Shown: piece by piece, positions 1 to 12,547 of the stretch
Layout: the number at the start of each line of letters is the position of its first letter
Position numbering within the stretch: the first letter of the stretch is position 1
From: Circinella umbellata
Taxonomy: Eukaryota > Mucoromycota > Mucoromycetes > Mucorales > Lichtheimiaceae
Assembly: GCA_025093555.1 (NCBI GenBank)
Contig: JAIWNF010000003.1
Span: 62,001-126,000 of the forward strand
DNA length: 64,000 nt
Direction of reading: 5' to 3'
Position numbers and translations under genes: made by a program
The notes under the pieces: generated by a model
The model's input: the letters and a program-made list of their open reading frames with translations, nothing else
What the model was told of the DNA's origin: nothing
Database searches by the model: none

Positions 1-3000
1 AAAAGAATTCACATTATCCCAATACATTACCTATTTTTACTGTTATTTGTGATAAATTACCCTCGTATCTCAAATTATCTATTATCAAAGGTGTCATTAG
101 TGAAGCAGAAAAGAATATTGGATTACCCATGGTCTATATGTGTGCAGAATGGCTTCAAGAACATATCGATGGTATTATTGCCAATCCACCCAAATTACGT
201 GATGTGACAGAAGGAATTGCTTCCATTGTTACGGTGAGCAAGGAACCTGTACAAAAGAAACGACGTAAAAATGATGGCAATAAAAAAAGACTTTCAAAAG
301 AAGAAAAAGATAAGATATCAAACCAACTCAAGGATCAATTACATGTCATGCGTACTTCGGATGCGTATGCACCTTTCGGAAAAGTGAGAACTAATTTACC
401 TGCGGATAAATTTAAAGAGAAGGTGGTTCAAACCGTACTTGGAAATCAAGTTTCTATTGTTTGTGGTGAAACAGGTTGTGGTAAAACAACGCAGGTGCCA
501 CAATTTATTTTGGATAGAGAGATTGAGGAGAATCGTGGAGTAGCATGTAATATTATTTGTACACAACCACGTAAAGTGGCAGCCATTGGTGTCGCAGGTT
601 AGATATAATCGGGGGGGGGGAGGGAAGTGCGGGGCGGGGAGAAAGAAGAAGAGTTATATTTATATTTCAAGATTTTATTTTATTTTATTATTATTATTAG
701 AACGTGTTGCTGCTGAACGTTGTGATAAGATTGGACAATCTGTTGGTTATGCTGTTCGTGGAGAAACAAAGGTAAATGGGGGGGGGAGGAAAAGATTGAA
801 TGAAACGAACATTCTCTATTCGATGATTCGTTCGTTGTTATTGCATGATTGGTGTAACAATTAGCAAAAATAAATAAATAAATAAATAAATGCAATGTAT
901 TAGATTTCTTCCCAAACAAAACTTCAATTCGTCACTACAGGTGTTTTATTACGAAGATTACATAGTGATCCATCATTAGAAGGAATAAGTCATGTGATGA
1001 TCGACGAAGTGCATGAGCGATCAGGTAAATAATAATAATAATATTAAAATGGGAAGAGAGAGAGGAATTCCATATATTCTTTTTTAATAAAAATAATAAA
1101 TAATTTAGTGGATAGCGATTTTTTACTTATTATTCTTCGTCAAGTACTGAAGAAACGAAAAGATTTAAAAATTGTTTTAATGAGTGCTACAATCAATCAA
1201 CAAGTGTTTGCAGGTAAATAATAATATTATAATGAAAGTGGTGTTGTAAATAGACATATTTGTTTATTTTATTTGCGGGTTAACTCTTCTTTTGAAAGAT
1301 TATTTTGGTGGCGCACCAGCTATTGAGATTCCTGGGTTTACATATCCTGTAAAAGACTAGTAAGTTCTTTTAATAATATCAATAACAACTAAAGGAGGTA
1401 TGTTATGAACCCATGTGGAAAAGAAAAAAAAAACTAAAATTGTTTATTCTTCTTTTAGTTATCTTGAAGATATTATTAGTAAAACATCATTTGTATCAAA
1501 AATGCCAATGCCAAAACAAGATGAAAAAATCGAAAAAGGAAGTCAATGGGCGGGATGGCAATTAGAATTATTAGATCAAGGCTATGATACATCCACTGTT
1601 CAAACAATGACGCGTTATCGTAATCAAGATAAGATCGATTATGATTTAATTGCTCATGTTGTAAAACATATTATAGAAAATGGAACTGTACGAATCGATA
1701 ATAATGCACAACCTGCTATTCTTGTTTTCATGCCTGGTAAATATTTTTGATTGGGTTGGTTGATTGGCTGAGAGTTGGGAGATATATTTTTTTTTTGTTT
1801 TCTCTTCTCCTTTCCCGCCCCCCCCCAATGCCATCAGTCAGGAAAAAATCATATCAACGAAATAATTTGAATTTACACTCTACATATATTAATAAACAAA
1901 GAGGTCTGTTTTTTTTTTGTTTTTCTCTATAATTAGGTGCCATGGAAATCAAACGTTGCATTGAATCAATGCAGAATGCATTAACACATCATGAGAGTGA
2001 CAACACCCAATACGAAATTCTTCCACTTCATGCCAATCTTTCGCCTCAAGAACAAACAAGTGTATTTAAAAAAGTACCATCCAATGTATGCAAGATTGTT
2101 GTAGCTACAAATGTGGCAGAAACTTCCATTACTATTGATGGAGTTGTTTATGTCATTGATGCGGGTCGTGTCAAAGAAACCCAATATGATCCTTCGAATA
2201 GTATGATGCGACTTGTTGAAACATGGGCCTCTCGAGCCTCCTGTAAACAAAGAAGAGGTCGTGCGGGTCGTACACGTCCTGGAGAATGTTATAAAATCTT
2301 TAGTAAAGATACTGAAAATCGGAAAATGCATGCACAACAAGTACCTGAATTATTACGTACACCTTTAGAACAATTATGTTTACAAGTGAAATCCATGGGT
2401 GAGTTTGATGTCAAGAACTTTTTACGAAATGCTATTGATCCTCCTAAAGTGGCAGCATTGGATAGTGCTCTACGTACTTTACATGCTGTGGATGCTATTG
2501 ATTCAAGTCCTCGTGGTGAACTTACGCCACTTGGAAAACATATGGTAAGTGGGGGCCAAGAGGATAATTCCCTTTTAGCCTTATCTCTATTTCTATCATC
2601 CATTGTGAATATACCCCTTTGACCTTTTTTCCCATGAAACTTTATCTTTTTTTTTCTCGGGGTCTCCTTTTTATCCTTCCCGTGAACTTCTTTATAGTAG
2701 TAGTAGTAGTAGTAGTAGTATGATATATAATACTATGAAAGGGAATTATAAGTTTTCGTGGGGGGGGAGGGAAAAGGAAGAGGATGAATACTAAATATAA
2801 AAGAAAATATTTGTAGGCATCTATTCCTGCTGATTTACGAATTAGTAAAATGTTATTATTGGGTTCTATATTCAGTTGTTTAGATCCCATATTAACGATT
2901 GCATCTATCATGTCACTCAAATCCCCTTTTACATCGCCTATGGAAAAACGAGAAGAAGCGAAACAATGTCGAGAACGATTTTCTGGTCATAATATCCAAT

Positions 3001-3866
3001 CGGATTGGATTACAGATATGAATGCATTTGAAAAATGGCATCAAATTAGAAAAAATTCGCAGGGGGGCCTACGTGAAGCAAGACGATTTTGTGAAGAAAA
3101 CTTTTTATCTTTTGCCACATTATCTGAAATTGCGTCTTTAAAAAGACAATATACAGATGCATTGACAGAGATTGGGTTTTATGATAAACAAAGGATAAAC
3201 AAATATAATCAAAATAATGATAATATGAATCTTATCAAAAGTATTGTCTTTGGCGGATTGAATCCTAATGTGGCAAAAATTCGAATGCCAGATGCAAAGT
3301 ATGACAAGGTTTTAAGTGGCACAGTCGAAAGAGAAAAAGAGGCCAAAGAAATCAAATTTTATACAAAGCAAGATGGTACTTAGTGTGTGTGTGTGTGTGT
3401 GTGTGTAACTCTCTTTTTTTATATATATATATGTATAACGAATCACCTGTTATTTTTAAATTTGTTTGTGTAACTAGAATTATGTGGCTCACAAACTTCC
3501 CCCCCCAATTAATTATATAGGAAGAGTATTTTTACATCCATCTTCGATTTTATTTAGTAATAATCATTATAATGGATCTTTCCTCACTTATTTTTCAAGA
3601 ATGGAAACAAGTAAAATATTTATACGTGATGGTACAGAAGTGCCTTCTTATGCCATTTTATTCTTTGGTGGTCGTGTAGATATCGATCATTTAGGTCGGG
3701 GTCTCAAAGTAGGTGAAGAAGGATGGATAAAGTTCCGTGCATGGGCAAGAATTGGTGTATTAGTGAATCAATTAAAAAGACTTTTACTTGCTGAATTGGA
3801 TAAAAAGATTCAAGATCCTTCTATTGATGGTAAGTTTTTTCTATTTTATTTGTTTGATTTAGGCGT

Positions 3867-3900
<34 letters not shown>

Positions 3901-4121
3901 GGGATGGGGGGGGAGAGAGGTTGTGTAAAGAATTAAAGTTATTATTTTTATTTATTGTGTTTATAAAATGTTTGTGTGTGCGAGTGTACTAGTGTATGTG
4001 GGTGGGGATGAACAAAACCGGAATTAATGCTCGTTTTTTCTTAAAATATAATTTCTTTTTAGTATCTGCAAGTAGGGTTGTGCAGACCATGATCTCACTG
4101 ATAACAAATAATGGTGTCTAA
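1..4121 (+). CDS. RWD-domain DEAH-box helicase, DHX57-like (5' partial)
   Basis: ATP-dependent RNA helicase of the DEAH/RHA family; the start lies left of the window. Exons 1-597, 701-771, 904-1024, 1109-1213, 1299-1359, 1459-1736, 1937-2544, 2817-3375, 3521-3829 and 4063-4121 join in frame through nine GT-AG introns (about 921 residues seen). The N-terminal part carries the RWD signature YPNTLP followed by a helix ending EWLQEHIDG. Then come helicase motifs I (GETGCGKTT), II (DEVH), III (SAT), V ([14 protein letters not shown]) and VI (QRRGRAGR), the HA2/ratchet region and the C-terminal OB-fold ([16 protein letters not shown] stretch in exon 9). RWD plus DEAH is the arrangement of animal DHX57 and yeast YLR419W, so that family is the best assignment; the natural substrate is not established by sequence. 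The last exon adds only 19 codons. No stops or frameshifts interrupt it. Confidence 0.9.
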
Positions 4122-4677
4122 ATAAGGAAATTGGGCGGACGTTTTCTTTATAAAAGTAATAAAAAAGAAAAATAAATATATAAATATATATATTTATTTA
4201 TGCAGTAGTTAAAAGTAGTAGTCGTAGTAGTCGTAGTCGTAGTATTTTGTAGTAGAAAATAGAATAAAATATTTATCTTTTATATTAGAAATTTTGATTA
4301 ATAAATTGTGTTTACAAAAAAAAAAAAAAAAAAAAGAAGAATAGACTAGGATTTGATAGAAAGGGAAACTATAACGAAAATAAGTTGAAAAATGACAATG
4401 ACTATGATAATAAGAATGATAATGACAATATTGAAATGGATAGTGGCAGTGGTAGTGATGATGGTGATGACAGTGGTGGATATTATAATTTTTTAGAGTG
4501 ACAACGGTAATCAAATAGATTGTGACAATATAGTTATGGTATGTATACAAGAAATGGCGACGGGTGTTTAACAAAATGACAAAGCTGATAAAAATAATGG
4601 TAATAATAGTGACAATAAATGGGATATGATGTTGATGAGAATAATAATGAGAATAGTGTTGTAATAAAAAGTAGACT

Positions 4678-5107
4678 TCACACACATAAATCATTACAAG
4701 AAGTAATATTTTGAACTTCTTCACAACCTGTAGTTGATTTAGACACTTCTTCTTCTTCTTCTTCTGTTGTACTATTATTGCTTTCTTCGTCACTATCTTC
4801 ACTATTTGCTAGCTGTTCATTTCGTAACTCTTCCATTTGTCGTCGAAATTCTGACTTTAATGTTAAAAGTTCAAACATATCATGATAGGTTAATTTAGCT
4901 ACTTCTTGTGCTGTTCGATCTATTTGTTTGAAAAATATATATATTTAAATTAGTTTCGCCATGTTTGATTGATATGAATTATTTGTTGAAATAATAATGA
5001 AAAGAAAATATAAAATGTATTTATTTACCATAGTCTTCATTGGCAAAGGTACTAATTAATTCAACTTCACCAGAAAATTGAACACGTTTGGTATTGGATG
5101 TCATCAT
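4678..5107 (-). CDS. 106-aa protein with a VQFSGEVEL..EDYDRT motif, function unknown
   Basis: Two exons on the minus strand: 5107-5029 (starts ATG ATG; the first is used here) and 4919-4678, joined across a GT-AG intron (4920-5028) that keeps frame by splitting an Asp codon. The product is 106 aa. Its N-terminal half contains VQFSGEVELIST and EDYDRTAQEVAKLTYHDMF, then a charged helix ending FRRQMEELRNEQL. The C-terminal half is Ser/Glu-rich and acidic (a run of six Glu), probably disordered. The 'FxGxVEL...EYDR' pattern is reminiscent of a conserved box in several fungal cell-polarity proteins, but I cannot assign a family and do not propose a function. The gene converges on the helicase gene, with about 550 bp between the stops. 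Confidence 0.65.
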
Positions 5108-8100
5108 TGATAAAAAAGGTATAAAATGGATTAATAAAAAAAAGGTGGAAGAAGAAAAAAGAACTCTTATTTAAAATAAAATAATAAAAAAAAAGTGAGA
5201 AAGAAAGAGAAATAAATAAATAAAAAAAAAAGAACTCAAAAAGTAGAATTATCTTTAAACACCCCCCCTTTTTTTTAATCTTTTCTTCTTATCCTTCCCC
5301 CCCCCGCCTTTCGTCCCTCCCTTTTATACATGATTTATGGGCCAGAACTAGTTCCTCGGAAAAGGCTTGATAAAAATCCTCTCGAAACCCACGTTGTTAC
5401 TAATTTTGGAGTCAAGTTCATTTCTTTTTGCCTAGGCCTTTGATTTATTATTTGATTTCTTTATGAATTAAATAATGGCTTCTTTTCTTATATATATAAA
5501 AAAAAACCTCTTTATCTTTAATTCTTTCTTCTATCAACTCAACTCTTCCTTCCTTCCTTCTACTCCCCCCCCTTTTTTTTCTCCAACTTCTCCCTTTTCT
5601 TTCCCCTTCTGCTAACATTCTTTCTTTCTCCCTCTCTCCCCCCCCCAACATATATATATATAAATATACTGCATAAAACAATCCCCTTTTTTTTTTTACA
5701 ATTGAAACCCACTTTATCACATAGTAATAATAATACATGTGTTTTACTATCGATTTGACGTTGTTGACTTTTATGGACTTATATTTATAAACTACGCCCA
5801 ATAAAAGACTCCATTGAACATGAACTCGTTTATATATATATTTTGACAAGCTAATACAAGTTATATATTTACCGGTTTTTTTTTGTTACAAAGGAAATAA
5901 AAAAAAAGATATATAACAAATAAGTAAGAACCTTTTTTTTATTTGTTAACCAAGTTTATTCTATTCTTGTTCTTTTTCCCATATATATTATCATCTCCTG
6001 ATTATTATACATATATATAATATATAATATATATATATACACACCCAATGGTCTGAATGTTCAAATTGGGATTTGTTTATATAAACACAGGCACATAAAC
6101 AATTGCCTTATTGGGCATAGCATTTTCGTGCAGTTTGCATTCTTTTGTGATGGGAACCGATTCATTTTGGGGGTGAATAAAACAACATGAAACAAAAAAA
6201 AAAAACCAGAAAAACCAGAAAAATCAAAAAAAAAAGTTTTGGATGGATAGAGCAACGCTCAAAAATAATTTTTTATTGAAAGTAATAATTTATCAACACG
6301 TCTGTTTTACTAGAGCTATTATCATAATTTATAAAAATTCTATATTAACATTGAATCTACAAATAAAATGGTAAACATAAAAGTTCGCCAAGATAGAGAC
6401 ATATGTATTTATTAGCTATCATTACATACGTACTACCATTTTATCTCTTCAAAACTTGTATACCCTATAAAGATACTACAAGTGATATTTTTGAACTCTT
6501 AAAACTTACCATTATGTCTATTTGTTAAATGAAAAAACATTCTATAATACAAATTTATATTATTAGTATCCATTATTATAGTATCATACTACGTTAAACA
6601 ATATGCTTTAAACACTTACTTTTCAGTCACTTGGAAATTATAGAAGCTTGTTAGGAAACTAAAAAACTGAAATATTCTGTAGTAAGTATACCCGATAGTA
6701 CAGATGTATAAATTATTGCTCAATAATATATGGAAAAGTTTTAATAGTTACCCAAGATACTGTATTCAAATAAGGGCGGAAAATCTATAAAAGAGAAAAG
6801 TGGAGAAAAAGGAGAAAAGAAGCAAAAATAAAATTCCTCAAGTTAAATTTCAATTTATAAGAGCTGCGTCCTATATATAAGTAACTTTGATTGAAGTACG
6901 TAGTCGATTTACAGACCCATTGTGAAAATAGAGAATATAACATTATCAATATAAACAAGTTCGGTAGTTTATAGTATACGCTCTCTAACAGCTTTTATTA
7001 ATTGTCATGCTTTACAGCCTTCATAATATTTTCTCTATTCAATTATCACCCATCTTTATTTTTATACAGTACTAGTACATTTTCTATTATCATCATTTTT
7101 TTTTCTTTTATACCTATTTACCTTTAATTATCTTCTCGGTCCTTATAAATATTTTATATTTAATCACTGTATGTATCAACTTTTTTGTCCATTTATTAAT
7201 TCTTTTCTACTATTAGTATTAACTGAAGAACAAATTGTAATTTATTTTTTGAATTTTTTCAAAAAAATTCACTGCATAGCGTGTGATAAATGGTCTCTAG
7301 AATATGCTGTGACAGTAAATGACTTAGCAAAATTTTGTGTAAATTTATTCTTAGTTACACGAGATTTTTGAAAATCAACCAAATCTTCAATGGACCCCCC
7401 TAGTTCACTCGGTTCCCTGTTGAAATCCAACCCCCAACTAACAAAAAATAACAAATCCGTAAGCTTTAGCCAATAATATTACTGCTTGAAGTAAACAAAT
7501 ACCAAATTTGAACATTTGGACCTTTAGGTGTGTAAAACTTATTATTACAGATCCTTGCATATCTTTGTGTTCATGTTAATTTATTTCATTTAAAATCCCG
7601 CTGCCTGTCAATTTTTTTTTTTTAAATGGTTCTAAAATTCGCGGGTAATAACAGAAAGGGGGTCACCTGGGGTTTTTTTTTTGCTAAGCTTTTTTTTTTT
7701 ATTCCCTTCCCAAGGGCGGTATGCCGTCCCCAAGTTTTTTTTTTTTTTTTTTTACTTTTTTTTGTCGCCATTCATTATGGTTACCGTAAATAGAGAGAGA
7801 AAGTCCATTTTGTATAGAATTCACGTTATTTTTGATCACGAGTGTTTTTTTTTTTTTTTTTTTTAATCCCTTGCAGTTTATTATTTAAGTTTGTAGTCTA
7901 AAATATGTCAAAAATTTACTTTAGGGTTCAACTGTTTTACTGGCTATTATTAATTAACACTAAAAAGTTTAACGATTATTTTCATACTGAGATTCATTAT
8001 TTGATAAGAAAACAACCACCTTTTTTTTTTTTAATAAACTTGTTCCCTATAATGGATCACACTACTATTTAAATACTGAGCCCCTGTTTTATTTTTGTGA

Positions 8101-8734
8101 ACAAAATAACATGACTCGTAATTCTCATGATATTGGAGGATTTTTACAGTTTTATTTTTAAAGATGTAACAATCTTTTATTATTTTGAAATAAAAAAAAT
8201 AGCTTTTTTTTAGTGGAAAAAAGTGGGATTTCATCCCTGTGACAGAAGAAACACTCTAAAATTTTTTACTTAGGGAAAGAGGGGGAGGAGAGGGGTCAAA
8301 GATATTCACTTGAGTTCGCCAAAATGATCCCAAGAATATAGCATAGCTTTTGAGTATATTCTGTCATTACTCTTCTGCTGTAAAAAAATATATATTATTT
8401 GATGTCATATGTTTCCATTTGTTTATCACGATTTCCCCCCACCTTACTAAAGTGTAGTTATTGACAGATCTTGCGAGAGTCAGGTGGACAAGTTTCACTT
8501 GTCAATGTTCTGATCTTGGGGGGAGGGACATGCATCTGCAGATAAATCATTTATGGACTCTTTTTATAGGTACGTACAGCTCTATTTGCTTGTGGGTTTG
8601 GATGATATAAAAAGAGACAATGACTAGTATTGGTCTAAAATAAATAAACAAAAAGTTACAATAAGCTCTTTCAGGGCTAATCGAAAAAGACCTCGTAATT
8701 ACCAGTAATTGACGTAACTATATACTTCAATGTG
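5108..8734. other. AT-rich intergenic region, no gene recognised
   Basis: Dominated by homopolymers (A, T and C runs), TA repeats and pyrimidine tracts (5500-5650). Open frames here are short and of low complexity, and none shows codon structure, splice-linked exons or a recognisable domain. Around 8280-8570 base composition rises slightly and is less simple, but I see no gene in it. Confidence 0.6.
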
Positions 8735-8925
8735 TCAACCCGTAAGTACCAGACCATGTTGCTTTGATGAGCGGGAAGATACTGATGAATTTTTAGGTAC
8801 ATATTGAACTTCTTCTTGCTCATCAATAATAATCGTCGATTCTGCGTGTCCTGAAGATAGTAGATGATGATGATTGCCCGACGACGACTTGACTCGACAA
8901 GAAGAAGCCCGTTTTTCATTGAAAA
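8735..8925 (-). other. Short Ser-rich open segment, possible exon or gene relic
   Basis: A minus-strand frame of about 60 codons ending in TGA reads as a Ser/His/Glu-rich peptide (pieces such as SSCRVKSSSGNHHH, STIIIDEQEEVQYVP and SSVSSRSSKQHG). Its higher GC and its protein-like composition differ from the flanking DNA. There is no convincing ATG in this frame and the upstream side runs into a poly-T tract and the tRNA gene, so it is at best an exon or a truncated remnant. A GT-containing site at its end leaves open that it splices onward. Low confidence. Confidence 0.2.
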
Positions 8926-8968
8926 TGATAGTCTTTTTTTTTTTTTCTTAGCAAGAAACAGTAAAAAC

Positions 8969-9049
8969 GTCAGCTGCAGGGTTTGAACCTGCGCGGGCAG
9001 AGCCCAAGGGATTTCAAGTCCCTCTCCTTAACCACTCGGACAAACTGAC
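8969..9049 (-). tRNA. tRNA-Ser(UGA)
   Basis: The reverse complement folds as a class II tRNA: the 7-bp acceptor GTCAGTT pairs with AGCTGAC (one G-T), the anticodon stem AGGGA/TCCCT encloses the loop CTTGAAA with anticodon TGA, there is a long variable arm (GGGC/GCCC stem), and the T loop is GGTTCAAACC. Length is 81 nt, with no intron and no encoded CCA. The A-box-like (GTCCGAGTGGTTAAGG) and B-box-like (GGTTCAAACC) internal promoter elements for RNA polymerase III are present. On the minus strand a T-rich stretch follows the 3' end. Confidence 0.95.
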
Positions 9050-9462
9050 TAATAATTATAAAGAATTCAAAAAGCAAACCATGGAAAAAGTAGATAGATT
9101 GACTACTAGGTAGTACAAAATAAGAGCTTATTTACATTTTAATAAAGAGAAAATCCCGTTAGCTGCCCCTCCCCCTCTCCAAAAAAAAGAAAAACCTAAA
9201 GTTTTTAATAGATAGTAGAAAAGAAGCATCGCTTTTTTTTACACAAAATGGGGTTTCTAGTATGTACTCTCTTTTTCTTTTATATGATTTTTTTTAAAGT
9301 GTAGGTGAAGTTTATTTCAAAATGGCGGGGACAAAATTTTCCTGAACCTCCGCAAAAAACAAAAGAAGAACCTGGGACATGTTTACTTGTTTTTTTTTTT
9401 TTCGTTAAATTTTCTGTGTTGCTAAAGTTAAAAAAAAAAAAACACATTCTTTTTTTTGAACC

Positions 9463-10086
9463 ATGAATTTCTTCAAGACTTTAACTACGCGATTACAACA
9501 ACAACCTACTACTGTCAATGCTTTTCAATGTAAATAACAATAATAATAATAATAATAATAAAGTTTTTTTTAATTTCCATTTATTCTTTAACCGTTACAA
9601 ATAATAATTATATTTTTTTTTTGTTCAGTGAGCACTCGATCAGCATCCACAGCAACCCAACCTAAAAAAAATGTAATGGAATTGATTACAGCACAACAAA
9701 TTCAAAAAGCCAATCACGATGGACGATCAGAATTATTTTCACGAAAGAATGCTGAAGGTGTACGACCTGGTTCTGTTGTATTGGTAGAAACGTTTAATGG
9801 ACCTGGTGAAAAGACAACTTCTACTTTTATGGGTGTATGTATTGCTATTCGTCGAAAGGGTATTGATACATCCTTTACTTTACGTAATATTGTAATGCGT
9901 GTAGGTGTTGAACAACGATTTTCATTGTATTCACCTTTGGTTAAGAATGTTAAAGTACTTCAAAAACCAAGTGAATTACGTATTCGACGTGCCAAATTGT
10001 TTTATCTTCGTGATCAACCTGGTAAAACATTTAATTCACTTCAAAGTTTGTGGAAACAGGAACAATTGGAAAAACAACAAAAATAG
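9463..10086 (+). CDS. MRPL19: Mitochondrial large-subunit ribosomal protein bL19m
   Basis: Two exons (9463-9529, 9629-10086) joined over a GT-AG intron; 174 aa. It is a structural protein of the mitochondrial ribosome large subunit, the bacterial L19 family (IMG1 in budding yeast). The N-terminus (MNFFKTLTTRLQQQ, then STRSAS) is basic, Ser/Thr-rich and free of acidic residues, as expected for a mitochondrial presequence. The L19 fold follows: the RPGSVVLVE strand, FMGVCIAIRRKG, the FTLRNIVMRVGVEQRFSLYSPLVKNV core and the RRAKLFYLRDQPGK tail, all typical of L19. The start is chosen because exon 1 supplies the presequence and an ATG preceded by a short A/T-rich leader. The second exon alone contains a complete mature domain. 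The CT-rich tract after the stop is probably 3' UTR. Confidence 0.93.
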
Positions 10087-10218
10087 ACGACTCTCTCTCT
10101 CTCTCCTTCTCTCTCTCTCTCTTTTTAAATAATACAATACATACACTCTCTCTCTTTTTCTTTCATTCACAATTTATATCTTGTAAATAAAAACAACTTT
10201 ATTTCTTATTTTTCTTTC

Positions 10219-11639
10219 TTAATCAAGATAAACATAAGCACTTGCATAACTAACACTACTATCTTTCACTATTTGACATGGATTACTTTGTGCATATTTA
10301 ATAAATTGAATGCGTTGTTTTTGAGATGGATTTTGTTGTTGTATGGTAGAAAGTGCACATAAAAGAACACTGATGGGATGTCGACCACAAATTGTATTTT
10401 TAGTCGCACGTAAATATTTTGAAAAAGAATCATAATCTAATGATTCAATAAGACGCATTCCTTCGTGATCTACATTACTAATGGACTCATAAATGGGAGG
10501 GTCATTTACTATATCTCTTGGACCCAGATTCACTCCTTTGTGATCTTTTGATTGATAATAAGTATAAGAAAATCGAAGACCCCTAAATATATAAAAAGAT
10601 ATAATAGGATGAGTTATAAGATATATATTAGAGAATCCATTTTGTGAACATACCAGTGACAAAAATCAGAAGAAATAATAAAAAGAGTTTTTGAATTAGC
10701 AAGATAAGGTGATAATAATTCACCAAATAATTTTTCTTTCTTTTCACCAATACTTCCTATCATGATGGGAATAACCTTGATTTGATCCAATTTACTAACA
10801 AAAAAATGATAATCCAATTTAATGACGTTACTTTTAATTAATTGATTGATTCATTCATTTACCTGCTAAATATTTTAGCTGTAAAAGGTAAATGCATTTC
10901 AATACTATGTTCATCTTCATCCACATCTTTATTCATCCATTGAAATTTTCCAGTATTATAAAGTTCTTGAATAGCTAAATTTATATGATGATAGTTTTAA
11001 TACTATTGACATAGAAAAAGAAAAAGAATAAAAAAAAACTTACTTGTTTTATCCAATGTCAGATTACCAATAGGTGTTTCATAAGTATCACATTGAGATA
11101 AAGCACAACCATCAAGATAAACATGATGCGAAGGTCCAAGTATAAAGACACGTTCACTAGAAATTGTGTTATCTATCTTCACTTTCTTTACTATTCAAAA
11201 AAAAAAAAAAAAAAAGACGACTTACATTTCTGAGACATTAACACATTTATAAGCATAAGCAGCTGTAGGACCACTATAACTATATCCAGCATGTCTATAA
11301 TATAATATTCAATATTCAAAAAAAAAAGAAAAAGAAATTCAAATATATTAAATAAAAACTCACGGCGCAATAATAGCACGCGCTCCTTGTATAGGATATG
11401 ATTCTCCTTGTTCAGTTGAAGCTGGTACTTTATCCAAATACTTGTCTAGTTCCGCATTCAAACGTACATCTTTTTTCATTCATTCATTCATATATATATA
11501 AAACACGTAATTATATACATTTGAGTACAAAACCCAATTCTTTTTAATCAGAGTATTATTTTTGAAAAGAACTTTTGAAAAAAAAATTCATACTTGAATT
11601 GGTATACCAAGTACCAGCATGGGAAGCGACGCGATTCAT
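10219..11639 (-). CDS. MEMO1: MEMO-family protein (MEMO1/MHO1 homologue)
   Basis: Seven minus-strand exons (11639-11594, 11469-11364, 11294-11226, 11156-11044, 10974-10863, 10794-10654, 10582-10219) give 316 aa, close to the 297 aa of human MEMO1. The phases of all six introns agree. Signatures run in order: ASHAGTWY near the N-terminus, [61 protein letters not shown] and the terminal [10 protein letters not shown]. The His residues of HAGY and GPSHH and the Cys of CGRHP correspond to the metal/catalytic-site residues of the family, so the active-site geometry seems kept. Family members are described as copper-binding redox or signalling proteins; the role in this organism is inferred only. 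The fourth exon start (after ...TTTCTAG) was chosen over a nearer AG because only it keeps frame and spacing. Confidence 0.93.
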
Positions 11640-12137
11640 ATATATATTTTTTGTTGAGAGAGTTAATGTTTATTATGTTTGAAAGTCTAATATTTATGTT
11701 CAGGTGTTAATGAGTGTGTGTGTGAAAAGTAAAAAAAAAGAAAAAATCTATCGGCATATTTCAACCGAAAATATAAAAACAAAACACGCATAGACCTTGT
11801 GTAACAAGGATGAACATGGGATCAGAACCAATGAGAAAAAAAAAATCCTGTTTCTTTTTTTTTTTTAATCAAGTTAAAATCTATTTCATAAATCTTTTTG
11901 ATTAGTTTTTTGTAAAGGTTTTTTTTTTTTTTTGAAAGAAACAATTATACAAAATCGCTTAGATTCTCTTTTATTTATTTATTTATTTATCTCCCCAACC
12001 CCCTTCAGGATCATTGAAGGGTGCAGGAAATAAAAAAAAAAAAGGCTCAGCCGAGGAAAATCAAGTTTACCATTTTTATACAATAAATAATAATAATAAT
12101 AATACAACCTGCTTGAACCCCACATAAATAAAAAAAA

Positions 12138-12205
12138 TATAAATAAAGGTCCGGAGCTTCTTTTTCTTCTTTCTTTAAACTCTTTCTCTTTTCTCTTTCT
12201 CTAAA
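12138..12205 (+). promoter_or_regulatory. TATA-like box and pyrimidine tract before the 12251 gene
   Basis: TATAAATAAAGG at 12138-12149 lies 113 bp before the ATG and is followed by an uninterrupted CT-rich stretch (12158-12205). That layout is typical of strongly transcribed fungal genes. Promoter activity is inferred. Confidence 0.4.
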
Positions 12206-12250
12206 TCACTACAACTATAACTTGCAACTATAACTACAAAACGAATTATT

Positions 12251-12547
12251 ATGGCATTACATTATATTATTGCTGTGTTAGCTGTTATGAAAGCTGTCGT
12301 ACATATTACTACTGAAGATCAACCACAAAATGATAACAAAGATAAGAAATATAATTCTACCCTTTTTAATATAAATGAAGAAGAAGAAGAAGAAAAAGAT
12401 CAAACTACAATCATTCCATCATCATCCTCATTATCATTATCAACCTATGAAGATGAATATGGTTATTATTCCAATTCAGATTCTTCATTAGCTTACCTTT
12501 ATACTGCTTCATCTTATGCTACTTCTAACACTCAAAATGTATATTAA
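12251..12547 (+). CDS. Small acidic Ser-rich protein with a signal-like N-terminus
   Basis: Single-exon frame of 98 codons. The first ~18 residues are hydrophobic (MALHYIIAVLAVMKAVVH) and could be a signal peptide or membrane anchor. The rest is low-complexity: a Glu run, Ser runs and a Tyr-rich end (EDEYGYYSNSD), with no Cys and no recognisable domain. Support for a real gene comes from the TATA-like box and CT-rich leader upstream, codon use unlike the surrounding AT noise, and AT-rich possible polyadenylation signals (AATAAAA near 12710) downstream. It could be a small secreted or cell-surface protein; that is inference. No relatives are recognised. Confidence 0.5.
   Translation: MALHYIIAVLAVMKAVVHITTEDQPQNDNKDKKYNSTLFNINEEEEEEKDQTTIIPSSSSLSLSTYEDEYGYYSNSDSSLAYLYTASSYATSNTQNVY

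Noticed and set aside
4209..4802. 197-codon minus-strand frame downstream of the helicase
   Set aside because: Composed of Tyr/His/Phe repeats from TA-, GTA- and GAT-rich simple sequence; overlaps the better supported 4678-5107 gene.
5448..5849. 133-codon minus-strand frame
   Set aside because: Runs over pyrimidine tracts and TA repeats, giving Lys/Glu/Arg-rich low-complexity sequence.
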